64,000 bases of DNA from Bradyrhizobium viridifuturi (GCF_001238275.1 NZ_LGTB01000007.1:1-64000), one strand, 5' to 3'; shown: positions 27,155 to 36,061, numbered from the stretch's first letter. Notes: generated by a model from the letters alone, not told the origin. A program made the numbers and translations.

Positions 27155-28198
27155 ATGAGCGTGCAGGATTTTGCCTTGGCGGCCGAGGTCGCGGCGCGGC
27201 GCCGGTGGAGCGCCACCGCGGCGCTGCTCGCGCTCGTGGTCCTGTTGCTGGTGATCTCGCTCGGCGTCGGGCCGGTGCGGTTGTCGCCGCTTGCGGTGAT
27301 CGAGGCGCTGTTCGGCGGCGGCAGCGACGTGGCGCAGGTGATCGTGCGCGAGATCCGTCTGCCGCGCACCATCCTGGCGTTCGCGATCGGCGGTATTCTC
27401 GGGCTGTCGGGCGCTGCGCTGCAGGGCCTGCTGCGCAATCCGCTGGCTTCGCCATCGCTGTTCGGCGCGCCGCAATCGGCGGCGTTCGGTGCGGTGCTGG
27501 TGATTGCGCTCGGCCTCGCCGATGTGCGCTCCTACGCGCTGCCGGTGGCGGCGATCATCGCGGCCTTCGGCTCGGTGTTCGCACTGCTCGCGATCGCCGG
27601 CCGCAATGCCGGGCTGTTGATCCTGATCCTCGCGGGGCTTGCGATCTCGAGCTTTGCGGGAGCCGCCACGGCGCTGGTGATGAACCTCTCCAGCAATCCG
27701 TTCGTGGTGCTGGAGATCGCGTTCTGGCTGCTCGGTTCGCTGGAGGATCGCAGCTTCCAGCATGTGGCGCTGGCGTTGCCCTTCATCGTTGCCGGCGCCG
27801 CTATCCTGCTCAGCCAGGCGAGCGCGTTCCGTGCGCTGACGCTCGGCGAGGAGGCCGCGCAGAGCCTCGGCGTCGATGTCGGACGGCTGCGGCTCTTCGT
27901 TATCACGGGCGTTGCGCTCGGCGTCGGCGGCGCGGTCGCGGTGACAGGCTCGATTGGTTTCATCGGACTGGTCGCCCCGCACCTGATGCGACCGTTGATC
28001 GGCCACGATCCGGCGCGGCTCCTGGTGCCGAGCGCGTTCACCGGCTCGGCATTGCTGCTCGCCGCCGATATCGCGGTGCGCATCATCCCCTCGACCTCGG
28101 ACATCAAGGTCGGCGTGCTGACCTCGATCATCGGCGTGCCGTTCTTCCTTTACCTCATCATGCGCGAGCGCCGCGCGCTCGGTGGAGGCGTGGCATGA
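27155..28198 (+). CDS. btuC: FecCD/BtuC-type ABC transporter permease (corrinoid uptake)
   Basis: 347 residues from the ATG at 27155 (an ATG at 27146 is an alternative). About ten membrane helices of the FecCD family: VREIRLPRTILAFAIGGILGLSGAALQGLLRNPLASPSLFG, then GEEAAQSLGVDVGRLR (the loop contacting the ATPase) and TGSIGFIGLVAPHLMRPLIGHD near the end. Its stop overlaps the btuD start (ATGA). FecCD permeases import siderophores or B12; the riboswitch-controlled receptor on the other side of the shared promoter region points to corrinoids. Confidence 0.92.
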   Translation: MSVQDFALAAEVAARRRWSATAALLALVVLLLVISLGVGPVRLSPLAVIEALFGGGSDVAQVIVREIRLPRTILAFAIGGILGLSGAALQGLLRNPLASPSLFGAPQSAAFGAVLVIALGLADVRSYALPVAAIIAAFGSVFALLAIAGRNAGLLILILAGLAISSFAGAATALVMNLSSNPFVVLEIAFWLLGSLEDRSFQHVALALPFIVAGAAILLSQASAFRALTLGEEAAQSLGVDVGRLRLFVITGVALGVGGAVAVTGSIGFIGLVAPHLMRPLIGHDPARLLVPSAFTGSALLLAADIAVRIIPSTSDIKVGVLTSIIGVPFFLYLIMRERRALGGGVA

Positions 28199-28968
28199 CA
28201 TTGCTCACCGCGAGCGGTCTCCATGCGTCGCTCGGCCATCGCGAGGTGCTGCATGATATTTCGCTGTCGCTGGCATCAGGTCACCTGGTTGCGCTGGTCG
28301 GTCCGAACGGTGCCGGCAAGACCACGCTGCTGCGCGCGCTTGCCGGGTTGATCCCGTCGGACGGTGAGATCCGGATCGGCGGCGATGCGCTGGGGTCGCT
28401 GCCGCTGCGCGAGCGCGCGAAGCGCTTTGCCTATTTGCCGCAGGGGCACATGGTGCACTGGCCGCTGCCGGCGCGCGACATCGTCGCGCTCGGCCGCTAT
28501 CCGCATGGTGCGACCGACCCGGCGCGGCTGTCGCCGAGGGATGTGGAAGCGGTGCTGCGAGCGATGCAAGCGGTCGACGTCGTCGAATTCGGCGACCGCC
28601 GCGTCACCGAGCTGTCCGGCGGCGAGCGCAGCCGCGTCGCGCTGGCCAGGGTGCTCGCGGTGGAGGCGCCGGTGATCCTAGCCGATGAGCCGACTGCATC
28701 GCTCGATCCACGCCACCAGATCGACGTGATGCAGAAGTTGCGTAGTGTCGCCGACACCGGCGTACTTGTGCTCGTGGTGACCCACGATCTCGGGCTCGCC
28801 GCGCGCTTTGCCGATCATGTGCTGGTGCTGTCCGACGGACGGCTGGCCGCTCAAGGTGCGCCCGCTGAGGCATTGTCGGAAGCGGTGCTCGCCAGCGTGT
28901 TCCGGGTCAGTGCCTATCGCGCCGAATTCCGGCGCGAGGCGGTTATCGTGCCGTGGGCGGGCTTGTGA
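28195..28968 (+). CDS. btuD: ABC transporter ATP-binding protein, BtuD-type
   Basis: 257 residues. Walker A GPNGAGKTT at 36-44, Q-loop AYLPQGHMVHWPLPARDIVALGRYPH, signature ELSGGERSRVALAR, Walker B PVILADEPTASLDPRHQ and switch histidine in VVTHDLGLAARFAD. FecE/BtuD subfamily of the iron-siderophore/B12 importers. Translationally coupled to btuC upstream (ATGA) and to btuF downstream (TGATG). Confidence 0.93.
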   Translation: MTLLTASGLHASLGHREVLHDISLSLASGHLVALVGPNGAGKTTLLRALAGLIPSDGEIRIGGDALGSLPLRERAKRFAYLPQGHMVHWPLPARDIVALGRYPHGATDPARLSPRDVEAVLRAMQAVDVVEFGDRRVTELSGGERSRVALARVLAVEAPVILADEPTASLDPRHQIDVMQKLRSVADTGVLVLVVTHDLGLAARFADHVLVLSDGRLAAQGAPAEALSEAVLASVFRVSAYRAEFRREAVIVPWAGL

Positions 28969-29801
28969 TGATGCGGCGTCTCGCAGCCTTGGCCGCCGCG
29001 GCATGGTTGATTTGCTGTGGTGCCGCGTTCGCCGCCGGACCGCGCATCGTCTCGATGAATGTGTGCAGCGACCAACTCGTGCTGTCGCTGGCCGATCCGG
29101 ACCAGATCCTCGGTCTCAGCCGCTTCTCGCGCGACGCCTGGCAATCCTGGGCCGCCGAAAAGGCGCGAAACTATCCGCGCCTGTCCGGCGGGGCCGAGGA
29201 TGTGCTGCCGCTCAAGCCCGATCTCGTCGTCGTCAGCCTGTTCGACAAGCGCGCGACCCGCGACTTGCTCAAGGCCCACGGGTTGCATCTGGTCGAATTC
29301 ACCGTGCCGCGCACGCTGGACGAGGTGAGGGACCAGATCCGCGCAATGGGCGATGTGCTGCAGCATCCGGACCGCGCCAAGGCCGAGATCGCGCGCCTCG
29401 ATGCGGCGATCGCCCGTGCGCGGGCGGAGGCGAGCACGCATCATTATCGCGTGCTGCCGGTGGAGCGGCGTGGCTTTGTCTCCGGTGACAGCAGCCTGAT
29501 CAGCTCGTTGCTGACGGCGACGGGACTGACCAATGCGGCCGGCGAGCTCGGCCTCGGCGCGGGCGGGTTTGCGTCGCTGGAGGCGATCGTCAAGCTGCGG
29601 CCGGACTTCATCCTGGTGTCGGAGGCCGGCGATCGTGCCGAGGATGAAGGCCGCGCCTTCCTGCTGCATCCGGCGCTGGAGCGCTTCTATCCGGAGAGCA
29701 GGCGCATCGTGCTGCCCGAGCGGCTCACCGTCTGCGGCGGCGTGATGCTGGCGGATGCGTTGGATCGGCTGACGGAAGAACTGCGGCGCGTGACGAAGTA
29801 G
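28968..29801 (+). CDS. btuF: Periplasmic corrinoid-binding protein, BtuF-type
   Basis: 277 residues with a Sec signal ending AAFAA. The helical-backbone metal-receptor (type III binding) fold is evident: RIVSMNVCSDQLVLSLADPDQILGLS, LKPDLVVVSLFDKRATRDLLKAHG, then a long helix with many A/R residues and a C-terminal lobe (LEAIVKLRPDFILVSE). The start overlaps the btuD stop by one base; a GTG at 28953 would add five residues. It hands the corrinoid from BtuB to BtuCD. Confidence 0.9.
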   Translation: MMRRLAALAAAAWLICCGAAFAAGPRIVSMNVCSDQLVLSLADPDQILGLSRFSRDAWQSWAAEKARNYPRLSGGAEDVLPLKPDLVVVSLFDKRATRDLLKAHGLHLVEFTVPRTLDEVRDQIRAMGDVLQHPDRAKAEIARLDAAIARARAEASTHHYRVLPVERRGFVSGDSSLISSLLTATGLTNAAGELGLGAGGFASLEAIVKLRPDFILVSEAGDRAEDEGRAFLLHPALERFYPESRRIVLPERLTVCGGVMLADALDRLTEELRRVTK

Positions 29802-29812
29802 GTGTTGCCATC

Positions 29813-29895
29813 GTCATTGCGAGGAGCGACTGCGACGAAGCAATCCATGCTTCCGCAAGCGGAGGAATGGATGGCTTCGCTTCGCTCGCAATGAC
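29813..29895. repeat. Family B palindromic repeat, copy 1 (83 bp)
   Basis: Begins GTCATTGCGAGGAGCGA and ends with the complementary TCGCAATGAC. The inner arms are GAAGCAATCCAT / ATGGAT. Copies with the same ends are at 31723-31805 and 47621-47705. It lies between the convergent btuF and persulfide dioxygenase genes and could act as a terminator for both. Confidence 0.85.
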
Positions 29896-29913
29896 GGCGA
29901 GTGACCTATCCCA

Positions 29914-30945
29914 TCACCACCGGCCCACCGGCCTTCTTCCAGGCATCGATGCGCCTTCGATATGGGCGGTGTTGGTCAGTCCGGCTTTCTTGGCGGCGGC
30001 CACGGCCATCGCCGAGCGCTCGCCGAAGGCGCAGAAGAACACGACGCGGCGGCCGGTCGCAGCTGCCACTTCACGCAACATACCGCCGGGCTGCAGCATG
30101 GCGCAAATCTGCGGATAGGGTGCGTGCATCGCGCCGGCGAGCGTGCCGTGCTTGGCCCGCTCGCCGCTCTCGCGCAGATCGACCAGGAGGATATCGGGCC
30201 GGCCGAGGCTCGCAATGGCGTCGCGCGCGTTGAGCGCGAGGCCTTCCTTGGTGAGTTCGTCCTGGTGCAGGCCGACATGCATGTTGGCGGGCACCGCGAC
30301 GTCCATCATCTTCGGGTTCGGCAGGTTGAGATTGTTCATCAGCTCGACATAGGCGTCGATCGACTTTACCTGGAGCCGCGGATTGTAGCGCTTCTCCTCG
30401 CCGATCGTGGAGACGGTGTCGCCCTTGTAGTCATGCGCCGGGAATACCAAGGTTTCCTCGGGCAGCTTGAGCAGGCGGTTGAAGATCGAATCGTACTGCG
30501 CCCGCGCGCTGCCGTTCTGGAAGTCGGTGCGGCCGGTGCCGCGGATCAGCAGCGTGTCGCCGGTGAAGACGCGGTCGCCCATCAAGTAACTATAGGAATC
30601 ATCGGTGTGGCCGGGCGTGTACATCGCCTCGAGGCAGAGCCCCTCGATCGTCACCTTGTCGCCGTCGGAGACGCGCATCGACACCACGTCGGCCTTGCTC
30701 TGCTCGCCCATGATGGTGATGCATTGGGTGCGATCGCGCAGCTCGCCGAGGCCGGTGACGTGATCGGCATGGAGATGGGTGTCGACGGCCTTGACCAGCC
30801 GGAGGTCGAGTTCCTGCAGCAGCTTGCAGTAGCGATCGGCCTTTTCCAGCACCGGATCGAGGATCAGCGCCTCGCCGCCCGCGCGGCTCGCGAGCAGATA
30901 GCTGTAGGTGCCGGATACGCTGTCGAACAGCTGGCGAAAGATCAT
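29914..30945 (-). CDS. Persulfide dioxygenase-like MBL-fold hydrolase fused to rhodanese
   Basis: 343 residues as read. An N-terminal metallo-beta-lactamase domain carries THLHADHVTG (ligands H57, H59, D61, H62), TPGHTDDSYSY and VFPAHDYKG, typical of ETHE1/Blh iron-dependent persulfide dioxygenases that turn glutathione persulfide into sulfite. A C-terminal rhodanese domain from about residue 240 has the catalytic Cys near 305 in FFCAFGERS. The last residues (ASMPGRRPVGRW) do not fit the family. Restoring one base near 29953 gives the usual GIDAWKKAGGPVV ending, with stop at 29906-29908, so the end is probably frameshifted. It is the last gene of the sulfur-oxidation run and would clear persulfide from Sox chemistry. 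Confidence 0.9.
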   Translation of the reverse strand: MIFRQLFDSVSGTYSYLLASRAGGEALILDPVLEKADRYCKLLQELDLRLVKAVDTHLHADHVTGLGELRDRTQCITIMGEQSKADVVSMRVSDGDKVTIEGLCLEAMYTPGHTDDSYSYLMGDRVFTGDTLLIRGTGRTDFQNGSARAQYDSIFNRLLKLPEETLVFPAHDYKGDTVSTIGEEKRYNPRLQVKSIDAYVELMNNLNLPNPKMMDVAVPANMHVGLHQDELTKEGLALNARDAIASLGRPDILLVDLRESGERAKHGTLAGAMHAPYPQICAMLQPGGMLREVAAATGRRVVFFCAFGERSAMAVAAAKKAGLTNTAHIEGASMPGRRPVGRW

Positions 30946-31044
30946 GACGGCTTACCTATTCTATGGGTCAAGTCGTTGAAAGCATATTATTTCATAGATA
31001 GGGTTGATTCAAAGCAAATCCATCCCCGTGCACACGCCATCCCC

Positions 31045-31207
31045 GTCACCCCCGCGCAACGGCTTTGCCGTTGTCGCTGGAGGTGCGCGCGAAGCGAGCC
31101 TCGAAGGGTGAACGGCCCGGCTCATTTCCGGGGAAAGGCAATGCGCGCTGAATCATCCGGGCCGTCCATCCTTCGAGACGCGCGCAAGATCGCGCTCCTC
31201 AGGATGA
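31045..31207. repeat. Family D palindromic repeat, copy 1
   Basis: Starts GTCACCCCCGCGCAACGGC, contains GCGAAGCGAGCCTCGAAGGG and the facing CATCCTTCGAG, and ends GCTCCTCAGGATGAC. A rearranged relative in the opposite orientation lies at 36559-36686. It fills most of the 300-base gap between the persulfide dioxygenase and DsrE-like genes. Confidence 0.75.
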
Positions 31208-31244
31208 CGGTCCAGGTTCGCGATTCGGGAACGAGAGGTGAGCC

Positions 31245-31688
31245 TCAAGGCCGAACGTAGCTCCAGCCCTGCTCCTGCAGCTCCATCAGATGGACCACAC
31301 CCGACGGTACGATGGTGGCGTCGGAGACGACTGATATGGCGTGGCCCTCGGCCTTCTCCATGCCCTGCCTGGTGTTGCCGCAGGCGGAGAACTGGATCTT
31401 GCCCGGGAAGACGAAATCCTTGAGGCGCCTGATGCGGTCCTGCACCGGCGAGGTGTCGCTGCGCAGCATGTGCAGGCCGGGACCGTAGGTGACGATGTCG
31501 ATCTCCACGTCCTCGTTCTTCGCACGGTAATATTCGATCACGTTGGTCGCGTTGTTGAGCGCCAGATTCATGACCTGCGGATCGTTCTGGTCGATCTGGA
31601 TCGCGATGCGATGCGGCTTGTCGGCGGCGAGTGCGCTCGTTGCGAAGGCGAGCGAAAGCAGCGCGGCGGCGGCGAGACGGCGAAGCAT
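31245..31688 (-). CDS. Periplasmic DsrE/DsrF-like protein 1
   Basis: 147 residues from the ATG at 31688. A Sec signal (LRRLAAAALLSLAFATSALA) is followed by a DsrE/F-like alpha/beta fold: HRIAIQIDQNDPQVMNLALNNATNVIEYY, DVEIDIVTYGPGLHMLR and the family's conserved cysteine in FSACGNTRQGMEKAEG. DsrE-like proteins carry or relay sulfane sulfur, so a secreted copy beside soxB fits a sulfur-shuttling role in the periplasm (inference). A family B repeat separates it from the second DsrE-like gene. Confidence 0.85.
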   Translation of the reverse strand: MLRRLAAAALLSLAFATSALAADKPHRIAIQIDQNDPQVMNLALNNATNVIEYYRAKNEDVEIDIVTYGPGLHMLRSDTSPVQDRIRRLKDFVFPGKIQFSACGNTRQGMEKAEGHAISVVSDATIVPSGVVHLMELQEQGWSYVRP

Positions 31689-31722
31689 GGGAAGCTCACT
31701 TGAAGAGGCTCCGCTGTCACCT

Positions 31723-31805
31723 CTCATTGCGAGGAGCGAAGCGACGAAGCAATCCATTCTGTCCCTGCGGCAAAGCATGGATTGCTTCGCTTCGCTCGCA
31801 ATGAC
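31723..31805. repeat. Family B palindromic repeat, copy 2 (83 bp)
   Basis: CTCATTGCGAGGAGCGAAGC at the left, GCAATCCAT / ATGGATTGC inner arms, and TTCGCTCGCAATGAC at the right end. Inserted between the two DsrE-like genes, so within the sulfur-oxidation run rather than at its end. Confidence 0.85.
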
Positions 31806-31814
31806 GGCAGAGCC

Positions 31815-32270
31815 TTACGGCCTCACCAGCGTGTAGCCGTGCTCGGTCAACAGCAAGATCTGCGCGACGCCGACCTGCACCGGCGTGGCGGCGGCGATGT
31901 AGTCCGGCCGCTTGCCGGTGCCGCGCTCGATCGTATCGACGGTGTTGAGGCAGATGTCGACCCGCGCGCCCTGCGCAACCAGGCTTTCCACCAGCTTGCG
32001 GTTGGCGTTATCGGGCCTCAGCAGGTCGATGCCCGGGCCGAAGGCGACGATCTCGACCGCGACCTTGTCGGGGTCGTAGTGCTTCATCAGATTGCTGGCG
32101 ACGCTGAGGACCAGGCCCTGCTTCTTTGGATCGTTGTCGGAGAGCTGCAGCACGACCTTGTGCTCGGCGAACGGCTTGTCCTGCAGCGGCGCGAGCTGGG
32201 CGCGGGCCGGCGGCGTCGCCAGCGCGATCACAGCACAGCCGAACGCCGCGATCAGCGCACGCCGCGTCAT
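31815..32270 (-). CDS. Periplasmic DsrE/DsrF-like protein 2
   Basis: 151 residues with a Sec signal ending PPARA. Same fold as the neighbouring DsrE-like protein: HKVVLQLSDNDPKKQGLVLSVASNLMKHY, VAVEIVAFGPGIDLLR, and the aligned cysteine in VDICLNTVDTIERGTG. The two are paralogues with the shared end pattern GY/W-x-x-VRP, probably a local duplication. The ATG overlaps the soxB stop (ATGA), placing it firmly in the sox operon. Confidence 0.87.
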   Translation of the reverse strand: MTRRALIAAFGCAVIALATPPARAQLAPLQDKPFAEHKVVLQLSDNDPKKQGLVLSVASNLMKHYDPDKVAVEIVAFGPGIDLLRPDNANRKLVESLVAQGARVDICLNTVDTIERGTGKRPDYIAAATPVQVGVAQILLLTEHGYTLVRP

Positions 32271-34014
32271 CCGTGCCTCGCAATGCCCAGATTGTCGTCG
32301 ACACCTTTCAGCGTCACGCCGGGTTCGTCGCGGTTCGGCGGCCGGCCGGCGCGCAGATGCTTGGCCACGACATCCCAGATCGGCGCGCCGTTCTGCTGGT
32401 TGACCGACGCCCAGCCCGCGACCTTGTAATGCTTGCCGGCTTCGAGATGCCTGCCGTTGCCGAGCTTCAGCTCGGAGATGCGCTTGCCGACGCTCTCGGC
32501 GGGCGTGCAGGTGTAGGCGAGGCCGCCGACGCGGACCATGTCGCCGCCCTGCTGATAATAGGGATCGGCGTTGAACAGATTGTCGCAGAGTCTTCCAGCA
32601 CGTCCTTGATCTGGCTGCCGGTCATCGTCGCGACGTAGGTCTCGGGATAGGTGATCGCGGTCTCCGACAGCACGTCTTCCATGGTGATCGGCTGGCCGGC
32701 GAGCGTGGTGAGGCCCCAGCGGAAGCCCGGCGACAGTGCGATCTCGGCATTGAGCTCGCTCAGCAGCGCATCGCAGATCAACTGATCGACGGTGCCGGAG
32801 AAATTGCCGCGGCGGTAGAGCAGGCGGTCGGCGGTGCCGAGCTTGTCGCTCCATTCGTCGGCATGCGGATCGCGCATCTTGTCGATCAGCGCCTGCATCG
32901 CGGGATCTGGCTTCAACAGCTCGGCGAACACCGGCAACAGGCGGTAGCGGATATTGGCCACCTTGCCCTTGGCGAGGTCGAGATCGAGCACGCCGATGAA
33001 CTTGCCGTTAGAGCCGGCATTAGTGACCAGCGTGACGCCGCCGGCATTGGTCACCGTGATCGGGATCGGGATCGCGTCGTGGGTGTGGCCGCCGAGGATG
33101 ACGTCGATGCCAGTGACACGGCTGGCGAGCTTGAGGTCGACATCCATGCCGTTATGCGACAGCAGGATCACCGCCTCGACCTTGTCGTTGTTGCGATGGC
33201 CATCGACCAGCTTCTGCAGCTCGTCGTCGCGGATGCCGAACTTCCAGTCCGGCGTGAAGCGCTTCGGATGCGCGATCGGCACATAGGGGAAGGCCTGGCC
33301 GATGATCGCGACGCGATGGCCGCCGATCTCCTTGATGATGGACGGCTTGAACACCCGCCCCGAAGCTGGATCGAACGCCTTGGCGTCGTTGAACGCGGCT
33401 TCCTCGGTCAGGAATACGTTCTGCGCCAGGAACTCGCCCTTGAAGCGGGAGAGATTGTCGCGCAGCACCTGCTCGCCATAGGTGAATTCCCAGTGCCCGG
33501 TCATCGCCTCGATGCCGAGCAGGTTGGCGGCCTCTACCATGTCGGCGCCGTTCATCGCGTTGGCGAGCCCCGAGCCCTGCCAGAGGTCGCCGCCGTCGAG
33601 CAGGATCGAGCGCTTCTCGCCGACATCGGCGCGCAGCTTGTCGACCAGCGTCTTCAGATGGGCGAAGCCGCCGAGCCGGCCGAAGCGGACGGCGGCCTTT
33701 TCGAACTCGACGCAAGTGAAGGCATAGGCGTCGGCGCTGTCGGGCCGGATGCCGAAGCGGTCGAGGAATGCCTTGCCGACCAGATGCGGCGGCTGGCCGG
33801 CCATCGCGCCGACGCCGATATTGACGCCGGATTCGCGGAAGAACACCGGCTTCAGCTGCGCATGGGTGTCGGTCAAATGCAGGATGCGGGCGTTGCCGAA
33901 GCGTTCGAGGTCGTAGACGCTGGCGGTATCGGCGCTGCGCGCGAGGCGGGGCAGGCCGGCCACAAACGTCGCGGCAGCCGAAGCTCTCAGGAAATCCCGG
34001 CGGCGGATGATCAT
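32267..34014 (-). pseudogene. soxB: SoxB thiosulfohydrolase, interrupted by a one-base frameshift
   Basis: SoxB hydrolyses the SoxY-bound thiosulfonate to release sulfate and needs two manganese ions. A Tat signal (RRRDFLRA) starts at the ATG at 34014. The metallophosphoesterase sites are present: LTDTHAQLKP near residue 48, LLDGGDLWQGSG, MTGHWEFTYG and LGGHTHDAIP. The 5'-nucleotidase C-terminal domain runs to QIKDVLED, where the frame breaks at about 32587-32593. The next frame continues CDNLFNADPYYQQGGD to the stop at 32267. One restored base gives a 582-residue protein of normal length. Otherwise intact, so I suspect a consensus error. Confidence 0.9.
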
Positions 34015-34048
34015 CGCTCTCTCCGCGCGGCCCGTGGCCTGCGCGCCT

Positions 34049-34354
34049 TTAACGAACTTCCATGTCCTTCCAGCGTTCCTTTTCGCTGGTGGCCTGAAAG
34101 ATCGATGCCTTTGCCAGCGCCTCGGCCTCCTTGGCCTGGGCGACTGCGGTGTCGAAATCACCAGCCTCACCGGCCTTTTTTGCGGCGGCGAGCGTCGAGG
34201 CCGTGGTGGTCCACTGGTTGCGAAGGGAGCCTGCTTCCTTGTTGGCGGCTTCGGCCGCGGCGTAGGCCGCCTTGTAGTCGGCCTCGGAGGCGGCGAGCGC
34301 CGCGGTTGCGGTCGCGATCAGCAGCGCCGATGCCGCGAAGATGGTTCGCATCAT
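34049..34354 (-). CDS. soxK: SoxXA-binding protein SoxK
   Basis: 101 residues with a signal peptide ending AALA. The mature part is an alanine-rich helical hairpin: YKAAYAAAEAANKEAGSLRNQW, then AAKKAGEAGDFDTAVAQAKEAEALAKAS and SEKERWKDMEV, matching the SoxK/SAXB family that stabilises SoxXA and activates it. It lies between soxA and soxB; its ATG overlaps the soxA stop (ATGA). Confidence 0.87.
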   Translation of the reverse strand: MMRTIFAASALLIATATAALAASEADYKAAYAAAEAANKEAGSLRNQWTTTASTLAAAKKAGEAGDFDTAVAQAKEAEALAKASIFQATSEKERWKDMEVR

Positions 34355-35208
34355 GGCCTTGCTCCCGGCCCCGAAATCGGCAGGCCATTGCTGACATAGG
34401 ACAAATAGTATTCGAGGTTGCGGTACTCGTCGTCCTGGGGATTGAGCGGCACGCCGCGGATCTGGCTGTTGCAGGTGGTGAAGCGGCGGCTGGTGGTGCC
34501 CATGCCTGACCATTCCGAGCGGTAGATCGGCATCGCGTTCAGGATGCCGAGCGCCGGCGCCAGCACCTCGGCGCGAATCCGCTGGCCCGGGCTCTGGATA
34601 TGGCAGGTGGCGCAGGAGAAATTGAGCTGGCCGCGGCGGGTGTAGAAATACTCCTTGCCCTTTTGATAGGCCTGAAGCGCGCGCGGATCGTTCGGGATCT
34701 TGATGTCCATCGGCTTGCCGCGCGAGGTGAAGGCCATGTAGGCGGTGAGCGCCGCCATGTCGTCCTTCACGTAGGAGAACGGCGCCTCGCCATTGGCCTC
34801 GCGGCAGCGGTTGAGCGCGAGCTCGAGCGTGACGACCTTGCCTTCCTTCTCGTCGAAATAGGGATAATTCTGGCGGATGCCGATGCCCTTGTTCGGAAAG
34901 CAGTCGGCATAGGTCTTGCCGTTCTTGAACGGCGTCGAGAACATCTCCTTGCCAGCTTCGAGCGAGAACTCGTAGGGCGGAAACTCTTCCTTCTCTTCCC
35001 ACTGCTTGTGCAGGTCCTCATTCATCGAATAGGGACCGTTGACGAAATCCTCGAGCTTCAGCTTGGGGAATTTGGTCGTGAAGAACTTCTGGAACGCGGC
35101 CTTGTCGGCGGCGGGATCGACGCTGTCGGCCGCGTGCGCCGGCGCGAGCGCCAGCACGCCGAGCGCAAATGTCGCGATGGCCGCGCGGATTGCGTGGCGC
35201 CGCGTCAT
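34351..35208 (-). CDS. soxA: SoxA, catalytic cytochrome c subunit of SoxXA
   Basis: 285 residues with a Sec signal ending PAHAA. Together with SoxX it oxidatively joins thiosulfate to the SoxY cysteine. One haem motif is present, SCATCH at 198-203. The usual first CxxCH is replaced by isolated cysteines (103, 135), so this is the mono-haem type of SoxA. Cys246 in TTCNSQ is the expected persulfide haem ligand at the active site. Frame intact. Overlaps soxZ upstream and soxK downstream by four bases each. Confidence 0.93.
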   Translation of the reverse strand: MTRRHAIRAAIATFALGVLALAPAHAADSVDPAADKAAFQKFFTTKFPKLKLEDFVNGPYSMNEDLHKQWEEKEEFPPYEFSLEAGKEMFSTPFKNGKTYADCFPNKGIGIRQNYPYFDEKEGKVVTLELALNRCREANGEAPFSYVKDDMAALTAYMAFTSRGKPMDIKIPNDPRALQAYQKGKEYFYTRRGQLNFSCATCHIQSPGQRIRAEVLAPALGILNAMPIYRSEWSGMGTTSRRFTTCNSQIRGVPLNPQDDEYRNLEYYLSYVSNGLPISGPGARP

Positions 35209-35516
35209 TGAATCTTCGCCGTCGTGGTGTCGGTTGCGCCCTTGTTGTCGACCCAGCTGATCTTCAGATCGTCGCCCTTCTTGCCGCCCTTGAAGGCGAA
35301 CTTGACGTACGGATCCTTTGACACGCCGCCGCCCCAGTCGGCGACGAACACCGGCTTGCCGTCATATTCGAACGTCAGCACCTGGATGAAGTGCGGCGGG
35401 ATGATCTCACCCTTGGCGTCCTTGACGAAGCCGGAATCCATCGGATGCTGGATCAGCGCCTGCACCTCGGTGGTGTCGCCGTTTGAGGTGGCGCGCACGC
35501 GAATGCTCGATGCCAT
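35205..35516 (-). CDS. soxZ: SoxZ, thiosulfate carrier subunit
   Basis: 103 residues, no signal peptide (exported with SoxY through Tat). Immunoglobulin-like fold with family signatures IRVRATSNGDTTEVQALIQHPMDSG, PPHFIQVLTFEYDG and GGVSKDPYVKFAFKG. It forms the SoxYZ heterodimer that carries the sulfur intermediate. Stop overlaps the soxA start. Confidence 0.95.
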   Translation of the reverse strand: MASSIRVRATSNGDTTEVQALIQHPMDSGFVKDAKGEIIPPHFIQVLTFEYDGKPVFVADWGGGVSKDPYVKFAFKGGKKGDDLKISWVDNKGATDTTTAKIQ

Positions 35517-35538
35517 CTTGATTGTCCCTTGATTGAGC

Positions 35539-36033
35539 TCAGCCGCCGCAGCCGCCGACGGTGACCTTGATTTCCTTCTGGGCGCTGTAGAGCTTGCCGC
35601 CGGCCTCGACGATCACGGTGACGTTGCTGGTCTTGGCCATCTTGATGCGGTTGGCGACGCTCGGCAGCGTGCCGGCCGGAATCTTGTACGATGCGATCAG
35701 CGAGATCGGGTTCTCGCTGACCAGGAACGAGATCGAGGTGACGTCTGATAGCGTCGTGGTGGCGGAGATCGGCACCACAGCGCCGTTCTCGGCGATCTCG
35801 GGCGCGTCCATCTTGACCTTGTCCGAGGGCTCGGCGGTCTTGCCGTAGAGCGCCTTGATCGCGTCGGCCAGGTTCTTCTGCTTGAACGCCTCTTCCGGAT
35901 ATTTGTCGTTGGCGGCGGCGAGCGCCTGCGGGACGTCGAACGGAATGACGCCAAGGCCGATCAGTGCGGCGACACCCGCGCCTTTCAGCAGCAGGCGGCG
36001 TGTTCCGGAAAATTCGCTGGTCGTGATGTTCAT
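35539..36033 (-). CDS. soxY: SoxY, sulfur-carrying subunit with Tat signal
   Basis: 164 residues. A Tat leader (GTRRLLLKGAGVAALIG) precedes the mature carrier. It ends in the swinging-arm motif VGGCGG, whose cysteine (about residue 162) is the covalent attachment point for sulfur. Sits 22 bases before soxZ. Confidence 0.95.
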   Translation of the reverse strand: MNITTSEFSGTRRLLLKGAGVAALIGLGVIPFDVPQALAAANDKYPEEAFKQKNLADAIKALYGKTAEPSDKVKMDAPEIAENGAVVPISATTTLSDVTSISFLVSENPISLIASYKIPAGTLPSVANRIKMAKTSNVTVIVEAGGKLYSAQKEIKVTVGGCGG

Positions 36034-36061
36034 CGAAACATTCTCCTCAAGCGGTGCGGCG

